A stretch of DNA of 48,011 nucleotides from Candidatus Thorarchaeota archaeon (GCA_019057595.1 DXJI01000007.1:1-48011); one strand, 5' to 3'; positions 1 through 7,375 are shown, counted from the stretch's first letter. The notes: generated by a model not told the origin, from the sequence alone. Program-made: numbers and translations.

Positions 1-2
1 CG

Positions 3-119
3 CGTGTAAATCGTTCGGTTCCAGATTCTCTCATAAAGATTGTGACAGATGCTACTTCATATCACAGAGAGGTCGCTGATTGTCTGCATAGTGTCACTGC
101 GGCATTTCCCAGTTACTAG
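3..119 (+). CDS. C-terminal tail of an unidentified protein (cut by window start)
   Basis: The third forward frame is open from the first complete codon to a TAG at 117-119, giving 38 residues that end in AAFPSY. The other two forward frames close within about 80 bases. The stretch has a plausible protein composition, but it is too short to assign to a family and no start is visible. It may be the end of a gene lying upstream of the window, or a chance open frame. Confidence 0.4.
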   Translation, partial: RVNRSVPDSLIKIVTDATSYHREVADCLHSVTAAFPSY

Positions 120-140
120 CTTTCAGATTGAAGGATTTCA

Positions 141-154
141 GTAGAACTACTTTT
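141..154. repeat. First copy of repeated dyad GTAGAACTACTTTT
   Basis: The 14-mer GTAGAACTACTTTT occurs here and again at 531-544. Its first ten bases form a short inverted repeat, GTAG and CTAC around AA. A second palindrome, GGGTACTACCC, lies 24 bases downstream (165-175). Short dyads of this kind are typical of Lrp/AsnC-type binding sites, and the next gene encodes such a regulator. The operator role is inferred. Confidence 0.5.
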
Positions 155-190
155 GCCTTATTTTGGGTACTACCCTCTAAAACGAATGTA

Positions 191-279
191 ATCTCAAAAT
201 GAATATAATCAGAAAAAAAGAAGCACGGTCATGTACTGCACACGACCGTTATGACACGTATAGTTTCTTCTTTTGAGAT
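191..279. repeat. Nested inverted repeats, candidate structured element
   Basis: The outer arms ATCTCAAAA (191-199) and TTTTGAGAT (271-279) are exact reverse complements. Inside them ACGGTC (225-230) pairs with GACCGT (244-249) around a 13-base loop, and a purine-rich AAGAAG stretch faces CTTCTT. Transcribed, this could fold as a long hairpin with an internal loop. As DNA it could be a multi-site operator. No known RNA family is recognised. Confidence 0.45.
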
Positions 280-530
280 GAATGACAATGTGCTTACCTC
301 TGGAAGGACCTTCTATAGACATCAGTCCGAACGTGTGACTTCAGCCGATGATGCACTTCTAGATCTGGTTCAGCACGGAGTTTTTCCATTAATTTTGCAA
401 ATGCCATTTTTTAAGCACCTAGTTAATATTCGGACAAATTTGTTAATAAATGTTGCCAATACTTAGGCCGATATTTGGGCAAAGAAATAACCACGAGTTT
501 ACCAATAGTTAACCGTAAAATCACTTACTG

Positions 531-550
531 GTAGAACTACTTTTAAATAC
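531..550 (+). promoter_or_regulatory. Promoter of the Lrp-like gene: dyad abutting TATA box
   Basis: The TATA-like TTTTAAATAC (541-550) would place a start of transcription near 573-576, leaving a leader of about 35 bases. The second copy of the GTAGAACTAC dyad (531-540) sits exactly where the TFB recognition element would be, so a protein bound there should affect promoter use. A tandem repeat AGCGTAGA, twice (578-593), follows in the leader. GGTGA at 596-600 can serve as ribosome binding site for the ATG at 610. Confidence 0.55.
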
Positions 551-609
551 CTTTGCCAAAGTTTAAGTGTACTCATCAGCGTAGAAGCGTAGAATGGTGA
601 TCAGACACA

Positions 610-1695
610 ATGTCTCTGAAATCTTCACTCGACCCCCTAGACCTAAAGATTCTCCACGCCCTTGAAGAGCATGGTACAAAGGTATCAACCAGAGAACTTA
701 GTGAGCTCTTAGATGAACCAAGCAGAACTATTCGATATCGAATTTCAAAGTTGAAGGAGAAGGGAATACTCTGCAAGGCCAAAGTTCAAACACATGAGCG
801 AAAACTCGGTCTGGCTGAATACATTCTCCTTGCAACCAGTAGACCATCTAGTGAATCAAAACTCAAGAAGATAATGGATGAAATCCCTGCTTTCTACTAC
901 TACGCGTCCTCGTATGGAAAATTCGAGGGATTTTTCATCTATACAGTTTATCCACTGAACACACCTCGTATGATCCTCGACCTAGCCTCTGATTTGAAAA
1001 AGAAGGGGCTGATTGAAGACTACTATCTATTCGATGTTGTTGACTACCAACGGAGTGAGGCCAAGCTTTCAGAGATTGAGAACTGGGATTGGGATAAGTG
1101 GTCAAAGTCACTCCCGAAGATTATGGCGAGGACCAAAGAGATTGACTTGGATATGGAAGAGTTTCCCCAGACAGTCAGCTTTGATTCAAAGGATACTTTG
1201 ATACTGAGACACATGGTTGAGGACCCAGATATCAAGTTACGAGAATTGGGAGAGATCTTGGACTTATCACAACCACAGGTCCATAATCGAGTCAAGAAAC
1301 TCGAGGAGTCTGGAATTATCAGAGGATACAAACTTGTCATGAAACCCTATACAGAATCTGCTATGACGGTCGTCTGTTTCTTCAAATCAAAGGATGCCCG
1401 TAAAATTCTGCTCTGGTTTGACAAGCTTCCCTACTACCACCAAATCACAATGGAGAGTAGTAGTCATTTCTTTGTGCAAGTCTATCTACCATCGACTGAA
1501 ACCAATGATTATCTGAAACACCTCCGAAATCTAAGAGAGTATACGGATGAGATGTTTGTCCAAATTCTTGTAGATGGTACACACAAGGGCTATTGTCACT
1601 TGATAGACATGTACAGCGAAGACTCTGAAAGCTGGAGAATACCCTACGAAGGGTTTGTTGAGAAGATAGATGCTATTTTGAAGGAAGATATCTAG
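610..1695 (+). CDS. Lrp/AsnC-like transcriptional regulator with two winged-helix domains
   Basis: The 361-residue protein has an N-terminal winged helix (about residues 8-60, with a recognition region containing EPSRTIRYRISKLKEKGIL). A second winged helix follows at about 195-245 (LSQPQVHNRVKKLEESGII). Each is followed by a ~100-residue alpha/beta segment resembling a degenerate ligand-binding domain. The layout is two Lrp-like halves in tandem, about twice the usual 150 residues. It is probably a DNA-binding regulator. The paired dyad at 141 and 531, one touching the TATA box, suggests autoregulation. No ligand can be deduced. The ATG at 610 is preceded by GGTGA. Confidence 0.75.
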   Translation: MSLKSSLDPLDLKILHALEEHGTKVSTRELSELLDEPSRTIRYRISKLKEKGILCKAKVQTHERKLGLAEYILLATSRPSSESKLKKIMDEIPAFYYYASSYGKFEGFFIYTVYPLNTPRMILDLASDLKKKGLIEDYYLFDVVDYQRSEAKLSEIENWDWDKWSKSLPKIMARTKEIDLDMEEFPQTVSFDSKDTLILRHMVEDPDIKLRELGEILDLSQPQVHNRVKKLEESGIIRGYKLVMKPYTESAMTVVCFFKSKDARKILLWFDKLPYYHQITMESSSHFFVQVYLPSTETNDYLKHLRNLREYTDEMFVQILVDGTHKGYCHLIDMYSEDSESWRIPYEGFVEKIDAILKEDI

Positions 1696-1718
1696 GATTC
1701 ATGCTGGCTATGTTGTAA

Positions 1719-2043
1719 GAAGGTGCAGCAGCCCCTGACGTATCGAATGTCCTTCACACGCTGAGTTAGCTCGTTGCGTTTCTCAAAGCAGCTACCTCTG
1801 GGGCTCCACTACTTATCCTTAGGGCTGTTCCCGCCAGGGCCTGACCCGGTTCGGAAGTCTAAGGCAATCACAACAAACCTACGAGTGTTGCTATCCCCGT
1901 AACAGACTCCAGAGACTGCTAATCACAGTCCCACAGCGAAACCCATCGTGATTGGGTTTCACCCTTCACGAGGTTACTGGCGCCACTAGTGCCATGTGGT
2001 CACGACCGCGGCAAACGGCCCGCCCTACCCGCTGCAACGACCC
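1719..2043 (-). ncRNA. ffs: Signal recognition particle RNA (7S RNA)
   Basis: Read on the minus strand, 1819-1856 gives the helix 8 signature: GAACC, GGGUCAGG, an apical loop, then GGGAACAGCCCUAAGG. This matches the SRP54-binding domain of bacterial and archaeal SRP RNAs. The apical tetraloop (1833-1836) is UGGC rather than the usual GGAA. The 5' region has the GUAACC and GGGUGAAACCC elements expected for helices 2-5. The ends can pair through GCAGC (near 2036) and GCUGC (near 1728), forming an archaeal helix 1. Ends are approximate. A T-rich TATA-like element lies near 2060-2069. The gene sits just downstream of aIF5B on the same strand. Conserved role: targeting of ribosomes making secreted and membrane proteins. 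Confidence 0.9.
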
Positions 2044-2072
2044 ATTTTCCCGAAGTGCCTAAAAACGTTTAG

Positions 2073-3848
2073 TTAGATAAAAGCTCCAGCGGCTCTCTTG
2101 ATTATGGTGAACTCCTCGAGCACCTCTTGCTCTGACTGAGAAAGATCATCCAAGAATTTCTTTCTTATTGCCAGAACATGTTTGTCAGGAACATCAGTAT
2201 AGAGTATCTCAGTGTCTTTCACCTGACGCCCAATTGTTGGCCCACGAATTGAAACAGCAACTTCCATTCCTTCAGTGGCTTCATCAATCGTGACACTCCT
2301 GTCTTGAATCTGCAGAATGGTGCCTACTCGTTTGCCCTCCTCGTTGATCAGTGCTGTTCTGGGTCGGATTATTCCATGGACTTTCACGCCCACCACTGCG
2401 GGATTGCTCTGTCGAAAGACGAAGTCTGGCATGAGCTCGATTTTTCCTGGTCTGATGATAGAGCCAAGAGACTCTGCTTTCGCCTGTTCTCTCTTGACAA
2501 TCAACCATGCGTTGTAGTCATCGTACAATCGATAGATGACTTCGTTCAGGAAGGTTTCTACACCCAATACGGCTGCAAGATCTTCTATATCCGGACCAAA
2601 TTTGACATTGAAACCCAGAACTACCGCATTCAGAGGGTCTGTATCACCTGAGGCTTGCGCTTCGATGATATCTCGTTTCACAATAGGACCTACATCAGCT
2701 GCCCTCACTGGTACTTTACGATCCTGCAAGAATTGTGTGACCGCTTCCAGAGACCCCAGAGTATCAGTTTTCAAAACAATTCCGGATTTGTCTGTTTGAA
2801 TTCGTATCGCTCCTACTTCATCGCGAACTTTTTGTTTGATCTCCTCGAGTTTTTCGGGGTCACTGACAGCGTACACTGGAGCTCCTGCCACAGCACCTTC
2901 AATATCCGGAGCTACTATCTTGACACCAGCAGCAGCATGAACTTCTTCAACATTAGTGAATTTCTCCTTTGGATCTCGAATTTCATCCAAAGGTTTTGGT
3001 TGCAGTAATGCTCTAATCTTGGCAACAATGACGTTATCTAGACCTCCCACTACCACTGTATCTGTCTTCTTCAGAATTCCATCGTAGATTATTGTGTCAA
3101 GAGTAATTCCCAGCCCTGTTTCCTCTCGGACTTCAAGAATGGCTCCTATTGCAGGACCAGAAGATACTCTCAATCGATCTTGCATAAATTGCTGAGTCAG
3201 GCCTGAAAGCACCATCAAAAGCTCTGGAATTCCATCCCCTGTCTTCGCACTGGTTGGAACGATAGCCACCGTCTTTTTGAAGTCTTCAACACGATCAAAT
3301 CGTTCTGATAGGATACTATTTGCAGAGAGAGCACCTACAATCTCATACAGGCGTCTATCAATCTCATTCTGAGTGGATTGACCTTGTGCCTTGATAGCTT
3401 CGAAAAGAGTCATTCCGGGTTTCTCTCGCCAACCAGGAACCTTGTCAAGTTTGTTCGCTGCTATCAAGAATGGAGTCTTCCCAGAACGTAGAATCTTCAG
3501 GGATTCATAAGACTGTGTGAGAGGCCCTTCATTGATGTCCACAACGAGAATTGCAATGTCTGCGATGGCCCCTCCCCGTCGTCTAAGGTTAAGATAGGCT
3601 TCGTGGCCTGGTGTATCTATGAAGAGGAGACCGTCAATGGTCAGTTCAGTATTCACAGATTTCAAGAGTTCTCCACATATTGAAAGGATGGTTTCGGTTG
3701 GAAAGAATGACGCTCCAATGTGCTGAGTAATGCCTGCAGCCTCACGGTCTTGAACCCCAGTTCCACGCATTTTGTCGAGCAATGAGGTCTTTCCATGATC
3801 TATGTGTCCAAGAACTGTAACAATTGGGGAGCGAAGCTTCTCACTCAT
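2073..3848 (-). CDS. infB: Translation initiation factor aIF5B (IF-2 family GTPase)
   Basis: 591 residues, normal for archaeal aIF5B. The N-terminal GTPase domain shows G1 GHIDHGKT (14-21), a switch I segment GITQHIGA, G3 DTPGHE, G4 NKLD and G5 SAKTG. Domains II-IV follow, with the C-terminal beta barrel and final helices ending in AAGAFI. The factor promotes ribosomal subunit joining and initiator tRNA positioning. The ATG at 3848 is preceded by GAGGTG. The next gene on the same strand downstream is the SRP RNA. The usual archaeal partner ndk is adjacent but divergent. Confidence 0.97.
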   Translation of the reverse strand: MSEKLRSPIVTVLGHIDHGKTSLLDKMRGTGVQDREAAGITQHIGASFFPTETILSICGELLKSVNTELTIDGLLFIDTPGHEAYLNLRRRGGAIADIAILVVDINEGPLTQSYESLKILRSGKTPFLIAANKLDKVPGWREKPGMTLFEAIKAQGQSTQNEIDRRLYEIVGALSANSILSERFDRVEDFKKTVAIVPTSAKTGDGIPELLMVLSGLTQQFMQDRLRVSSGPAIGAILEVREETGLGITLDTIIYDGILKKTDTVVVGGLDNVIVAKIRALLQPKPLDEIRDPKEKFTNVEEVHAAAGVKIVAPDIEGAVAGAPVYAVSDPEKLEEIKQKVRDEVGAIRIQTDKSGIVLKTDTLGSLEAVTQFLQDRKVPVRAADVGPIVKRDIIEAQASGDTDPLNAVVLGFNVKFGPDIEDLAAVLGVETFLNEVIYRLYDDYNAWLIVKREQAKAESLGSIIRPGKIELMPDFVFRQSNPAVVGVKVHGIIRPRTALINEEGKRVGTILQIQDRSVTIDEATEGMEVAVSIRGPTIGRQVKDTEILYTDVPDKHVLAIRKKFLDDLSQSEQEVLEEFTIIKRAAGAFI

Positions 3849-3998
3849 TGCTGCACCTCACAAGGAATTGCTGTGGGACAACTGGCTACAGTTATGAAAG
3901 TGTCGATTTTGCCCAGACACTGTCGAATGAAATGGGTTATATTCTTGTTCAATCTCGCGAGGGTTGTGGATACAAAACTCATGTATCATGAACAATAG

Positions 3999-4670
3999 GT
4001 GAGACAATTGGAACGCTCGTTTGTCATAATTAAACCAGATGGGACAGCCCGTCGAAGAGTCAGTGCAATGGTTCTGAAGGCACTAATGGATCGGGGCTAC
4101 AAAGTACGTGCTTTCAGTGAGATGAAGGTTCCCGAATCACTAGCTGAACTACACTACGCAGTGCACAAGGAAAAGCCCTTCTTTCCGTGGTTGGTCGACT
4201 TCATATCATCTGCGCCGGTTCTAGTGATGATTTTTGAGGCTGATGATGTGATCCAAGGGGTCCGTGATGCACTTGGAGCAACATTTGTCCAGAAAGCCGA
4301 TCCCTCCTCACTTAGAGGCAAGTATGGAATTTGGGCGGGTGTTAACATTGCACATGCTTCTGACGCCCCAGAAACTGCAACCAAAGAGATTGCTCTTTGG
4401 ACAAAAGAGGGCGGTCTTGAGGAGTCTTCAGATGCAGAGAACATGGCAAGAAACTACATCGAGCAACATGGTGTGGGTGATGTTGATTATACCATGAAGA
4501 TTCGTGATACTGTCAAGAGTGCTATTGAGAGCCACGACACGTCTGACAAGGTCCTCGATTCTCTGGTTGAGCTTCTGGGTAAAGATGCAAAAGGAATCAG
4601 CCCAGAGGAAATCAGTGCTCTGGCTACAGTGATCTTTGACTTTGTGAAGGAAGAAGTCGAAAAGGAGTAG
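3999..4670 (+). CDS. ndk: Nucleoside diphosphate kinase with C-terminal extension
   Basis: The N-terminal ~140 residues follow the NDK family: FVIIKPDG near the start, HYAVHKEKPFF, GATFVQKADPSSLRGKYG, and the phosphoacceptor histidine in NIAHASDAPE. The enzyme moves gamma-phosphate between nucleoside triphosphates and diphosphates. The protein runs to 223 residues, about 70 beyond the usual length; the extra part is charged and predicted helical. The start is GTG, with an in-frame TAG directly upstream (3996-3998) ending a five-codon ATG reading frame. A TATA-like GGTTATATT lies near 3935. In many archaea ndk reads with L24e and aIF5B; here it is inverted. Confidence 0.95.
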   Translation: MRQLERSFVIIKPDGTARRRVSAMVLKALMDRGYKVRAFSEMKVPESLAELHYAVHKEKPFFPWLVDFISSAPVLVMIFEADDVIQGVRDALGATFVQKADPSSLRGKYGIWAGVNIAHASDAPETATKEIALWTKEGGLEESSDAENMARNYIEQHGVGDVDYTMKIRDTVKSAIESHDTSDKVLDSLVELLGKDAKGISPEEISALATVIFDFVKEEVEKE

Positions 4671-4716
4671 TTCAAACCGCAGGTGGCTAGAATGCCACCT
4701 TTGGTCTGTTTTTATT

Positions 4717-4917
4717 CTATCGAGATGCTTTCCCGCCTTTCTCGTAGCCTGCAGTCCACTTTGTGTCTCTGGGCTTTAGACCACGTTTCAGACGGTTGAC
4801 TTTGCACTTGTTCGAACAGAACCAAGAAACAGCTCCGTCCTTGGTCTGAACAAAAGCTGAACCAGTACCTGGTTCGATGTCCTTTCCACAGAAAGAACAG
4901 CGCTGAGTTCCGACCAC
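4717..4917 (-). CDS. rpl24e: Ribosomal protein L24e (eL24)
   Basis: 66 residues with a treble-clef zinc site: CSFCGKDI near the N-terminus and CSNKCKVNRLKRGLKPRD in the middle, which is diagnostic for L24e. It binds the large ribosomal subunit. The start is GTG at 4917, four bases after the S28e stop, with AGGAGG near 4929-4934 inside the end of S28e as ribosome binding site. It is the last gene of the L7Ae-S28e-L24e unit and converges on ndk, 46 bases away. Confidence 0.97.
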   Translation of the reverse strand: MVGTQRCSFCGKDIEPGTGSAFVQTKDGAVSWFCSNKCKVNRLKRGLKPRDTKWTAGYEKGGKASR

Positions 4918-4921
4918 TGTT

Positions 4922-5146
4922 CTAGCGCCTCCTCATCTTACGGGCTTCACGTTCAGTCTCTCTCAGAACGAGTATGTCACCCTCTCTGATTGGTCCTTTC
5001 ACGTTGCGAGTAAGAACTCGGCCCTTGTCCCTGCCAGCTAGGATCTTTACTCGGACCTGAGTGATCTCACCAGTCACTCCAGTCCTTCCTAGTAGCTGAA
5101 TCACTTCAGCAGGAATATTGGGGGTAGTTTCTTCATCTTTACTCAT
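4922..5146 (-). CDS. rps28e: Ribosomal protein S28e (eS28)
   Basis: 74 residues with the family core: [19 protein letters not shown], then [24 protein letters not shown]. This OB-like protein sits near the mRNA exit region of the small subunit in archaea and eukaryotes. It lies 20 bases after L7Ae and 4 bases before L24e, so the three are clearly co-transcribed. The ATG at 5146 follows GGTGATGG. Length is normal for the archaeal family. Confidence 0.97.
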   Translation of the reverse strand: MSKDEETTPNIPAEVIQLLGRTGVTGEITQVRVKILAGRDKGRVLTRNVKGPIREGDILVLRETEREARKMRRR

Positions 5147-5166
5147 CGGAAACCATCACCTGGATC

Positions 5167-5538
5167 TCACTTACGAAGGCCGTTGATTTTCTCGACGATG
5201 TCATCAACGAGTTCCTTTGCCTTGCCGTCCACGATGATTGCTACAGCAGCGGTGGGCCGCTCAATACCTGCGGCGTTTCCAAGGTCTGCCTTGCTTTTCA
5301 CGAAGATGTAAGGTGCTTTCTTGTCATCACAGAGTCCGGGTAGGTACATGATTACCTCTTGTGGTTCAACGTCTTCAGCGACCACTACCAACCGTGCAAT
5401 ACCACGCTCGATACTTTTTGTGGCCTCGTTGATACCTTTCTTAATCCGACCTGTGTCTTTGGCTATCTCTAGAGCCTCAAGGGCCTTCTTCTGAAGTTCC
5501 TCGGTAGGCTCCCATTCTACAAAACTTGGCTTTGGCAT
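5167..5538 (-). CDS. rpl7ae: Ribosomal protein L7Ae (eL8), kink-turn binding protein
   Basis: 123 residues. Family marks include GINEATKSIERG for RNA contact, LVVVAEDVEPQEVIMYLPGLCDDKKAPY, and the hydrophobic AAVAIIV strand. L7Ae binds kink-turns in 23S rRNA, box C/D and H/ACA guide RNAs and RNase P RNA. It is the first gene of the L7Ae-S28e-L24e operon. Its own leader contains an apparent kink-turn over the Shine-Dalgarno sequence (5546-5571), which suggests feedback on its own translation. Nop10, another H/ACA protein, is encoded elsewhere in this window. Confidence 0.97.
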   Translation of the reverse strand: MPKPSFVEWEPTEELQKKALEALEIAKDTGRIKKGINEATKSIERGIARLVVVAEDVEPQEVIMYLPGLCDDKKAPYIFVKSKADLGNAAGIERPTAAVAIIVDGKAKELVDDIVEKINGLRK

Positions 5539-5545
5539 TATTACT

Positions 5546-5571
5546 TACCTCAGTTTAGTTCTTCATCGGTA
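5546..5571 (-). promoter_or_regulatory. Kink-turn in the L7Ae mRNA leader, overlapping the ribosome binding site
   Basis: Minus strand, 5' to 3': stem UACC; bulge GAU; then GA; short stem AG; loop AACUAAA; CU; GA; and closing GGUA. This fits the kink-turn rule of a canonical stem, a three-base bulge, tandem G-A and A-G pairs, and a short second stem. It also reads as a C-box-like GAUGA plus D-box CUGA. The GAGGU of the right arm is the Shine-Dalgarno sequence for the L7Ae ATG at 5538. L7Ae binding would therefore hide the start site. Confidence 0.7.
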
Positions 5572-5584
5572 TATGCTACAAGAC

Positions 5585-5636
5585 CTGTCCTTCACGGACA
5601 GACTCTTCTGCGCCGTCAGTCTGACTTCTTTTAAAA
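5585..5636 (-). promoter_or_regulatory. Promoter and leader hairpin of the L7Ae-S28e-L24e operon
   Basis: A symmetric TATA box TTTTAAAA (5629-5636) predicts transcription starting near 5605, so the L7Ae leader is about 65 bases. Its 5' part can form a hairpin, CTGTCC and GGACAG around a five-base loop (5585-5601), ahead of the kink-turn. Within the promoter region CAGACT and AGTCTG also form an inverted repeat. Confidence 0.55.
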
Positions 5637-5657
5637 CTGTCGAAGCAATACAATCCT

Positions 5658-6659
5658 TCAGTAACCAAGCTGGGCTATAGTCTTCTTCATAGAGGACTCG
5701 TCTACTTCCAGATGTGTTAGAATCGAATACCGATTCCTCTTCTCCATTATTCCTACTCCTTGATTTACTGATCTGATGAACTGTTCCGTCGAGATGGACA
5801 TCTCGTTCAATGTAATGGGCATCTGTCTGTCAGACATATACTCTATCATGTCATCAGGTTTGTATGTAGTATATCCCGCCTCACTAAGATAGTGAAGACA
5901 AAATGGTGTCGCAAATGCCACCTGAAGTCCATGCAGTTGTCCACACTCTTTGTCCAACGCGTGTGAGATTGCATGCTCTGTTCCAGAACAGGGTCGGGAA
6001 CTTCCAAATATACTCATTGCGCGACCTGCGTCGATCTCAGCTCTTATCAGGGTTTCAAGATCATCATCTTTGAGAACAGCGTGTAATGCATCCTCAACGA
6101 TTGAGTAGACCGCTTCATCAAAGTCCTCGCCTCTTTCCTCATGCGCCATCTTCCACTCAGCCAGGCTCGAGGTTTTACAGATGATGTCTCCCAGACCAGC
6201 CAGTTTCAGTATTGGTGGTGCCTTAGATATGATCGAAGTGTCTGCAATCACTGCCAGAGGTCCTTTGCACTTCTTGGAGTACTTATACCCATTATGACTC
6301 ACGGAAGCAACTTCGCTCGCGATGCCATCATGGGATGCTGCTGTAGGGATAGACACCCAATTGAGACCGGTGTCTTGAGCCACTAGTTTGGCCACATCCA
6401 GACTGCTCCCGCCTCCAAATCCAAGCACTATGTCGATATTCCCTGGTACAGTGTTTGAGTCAGCACGGTATTTATCCACCGTCAACCATTTGCATGAGAT
6501 ACCTATTGCTTCCTCAAGATGTTGAGAATACTCTGCCTGAATCAACTCATCAGTGACACAGAGTGGACTACTGTAGTCTTTCATTAGGTTCCCAAGATCC
6601 TCTAGAGCTCTGTCATTGATTACAATGATGCTTGGCTCCTTCAAGGACATCTCAACCAC
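5658..6659 (-). CDS. egsA: sn-Glycerol-1-phosphate dehydrogenase
   Basis: 333 residues of the iron-containing alcohol dehydrogenase-like fold. Key features are the nucleotide loop GFGGGSSLDVAK (about 80-91) and the family signature PTAASHDGIASE. Metal-binding histidines occur in SGTEHAISHAL and GQLHGLQVA. It reduces dihydroxyacetone phosphate to G1P, setting the archaeal stereochemistry of membrane lipids. CDP-archaeol synthase (31176) and the mevalonate operon (10432-14268) in this window serve the same pathway. The ORF opens with MVEMSLKEP; the fourth codon is an alternative ATG. Confidence 0.93.
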   Translation of the reverse strand: MVEMSLKEPSIIVINDRALEDLGNLMKDYSSPLCVTDELIQAEYSQHLEEAIGISCKWLTVDKYRADSNTVPGNIDIVLGFGGGSSLDVAKLVAQDTGLNWVSIPTAASHDGIASEVASVSHNGYKYSKKCKGPLAVIADTSIISKAPPILKLAGLGDIICKTSSLAEWKMAHEERGEDFDEAVYSIVEDALHAVLKDDDLETLIRAEIDAGRAMSIFGSSRPCSGTEHAISHALDKECGQLHGLQVAFATPFCLHYLSEAGYTTYKPDDMIEYMSDRQMPITLNEMSISTEQFIRSVNQGVGIMEKRNRYSILTHLEVDESSMKKTIAQLGY

Positions 6660-6820
6660 TCTCGACTGCAGATTTTCATTGCCAGTTAAGACCTTCTATC
6701 GCGCGCTTTTCTAGCTTATTTCATTAGCCTTAAGTAGGCTTTCTGAGGGCGAACGTTCATAGAGCGAGTGTTACCCCCGAAATACTCCAACCTATACGCT
6801 GTCCAAACTCCCCCTACTTG

Positions 6821-6830
6821 GAGTCGACTC
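6821..6830. repeat. Perfect 10-base palindrome just before the GTPase start
   Basis: GAGTCGACTC is its own reverse complement and ends two bases before the ATG at 6833. It overlaps a second possible hairpin, ACTCC (6807-6811) with GGAGT (6820-6824), which contains the only GGAG-like ribosome binding sequence. It may be a protein site or a translation-controlling stem; it may also be chance. Confidence 0.35.
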
Positions 6831-6832
6831 TC

Positions 6833-7330
6833 ATGACACAGTATGTCAAGGTTGCACTAATGGGATCCGGTTATGCAGGCAAGTCCACACTAATCAAATT
6901 GCTCACGGACCCATCGCAAAAACTGGAAGTCAACTACCAACCGACTGCAGGTATGAGTTGTGGGACCATCACAATCGACGGAAGCACGAAGGCCTCCCTC
7001 ATTGAAATGGGTGGGCAATCTCATTTTGAATTTCTCTGGGCCGATTTTATGAAGGGTAGCAGAATGGTTGTTGTGGTCACTGAGAGCTATCCAAAGGCCG
7101 TTCTCAAGACACGTCAGCTTCTTCAGAAGTTCAGGCACGAACTCAATGGTGTGAAAGTCATTGCCATTGCAAACAAGCAGGACCTCCCAGGGTCAATGAG
7201 ACCCGAGTCAGTTCAAGACCTGCTTGGAGTCCCCACTTTCGGAATGGTTGCTATTGATCCAAAGCAGCGACTCAATGGTTACAAATTAATTGTTAATGGA
7301 CTGAGAGACCTCTCACAGATAGCTGCCTAA
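6833..7330 (+). CDS. Arf-like small GTPase of the Asgard expansion
   Basis: 165 residues with a complete Ras-superfamily G domain: P-loop GSGYAGKST, switch I threonine in PTAGMS, G3 EMGGQSHFEFLW, and G4 NKQD. The GGQ in G3 and the W shortly after resemble Arf/Arl/Sar proteins. No N-terminal amphipathic helix or C-terminal lipidation motif is evident. Arf-like GTPases are abundant in Asgard archaea and ancestral to eukaryotic trafficking GTPases; the function here is unknown. The ATG at 6833 is preferred over an upstream in-frame TTG at 6818. It lies directly upstream of the rpoD cluster, where S13-S4-S11 stand in many archaea. Confidence 0.9.
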   Translation: MTQYVKVALMGSGYAGKSTLIKLLTDPSQKLEVNYQPTAGMSCGTITIDGSTKASLIEMGGQSHFEFLWADFMKGSRMVVVVTESYPKAVLKTRQLLQKFRHELNGVKVIAIANKQDLPGSMRPESVQDLLGVPTFGMVAIDPKQRLNGYKLIVNGLRDLSQIAA

Positions 7331-7375
7331 TTCTAAAAACCGTTTCAACCGATTTCTACAATGACGTAGGACAAG

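Larger units (their letters stand above)
120..609. other. Non-coding region rich in inverted repeats
   Basis: This is the only stretch over 300 bases without a convincing gene or RNA. It holds two copies of a 14-mer with a GTAG-AA-CTAC core (141-154 and 531-544), an 11-base palindrome GGGTACTACCC (165-175), a nested pair of inverted repeats (191-279), a TATA box (541-550) and a tandem 8-mer AGCGTAGA (578-593). A 71-codon open frame at 251-466 crosses it, but it starts inside the nested dyad and resembles no family I know. I read the region as a regulatory leader for the Lrp-like gene, possibly with a small structured RNA. Confidence 0.6.

Noticed and set aside
251..466. 71-codon open frame in the first intergenic region
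   Set aside because: It starts inside the nested dyad, has no ribosome site, and its sequence looks like random AT-rich translation.
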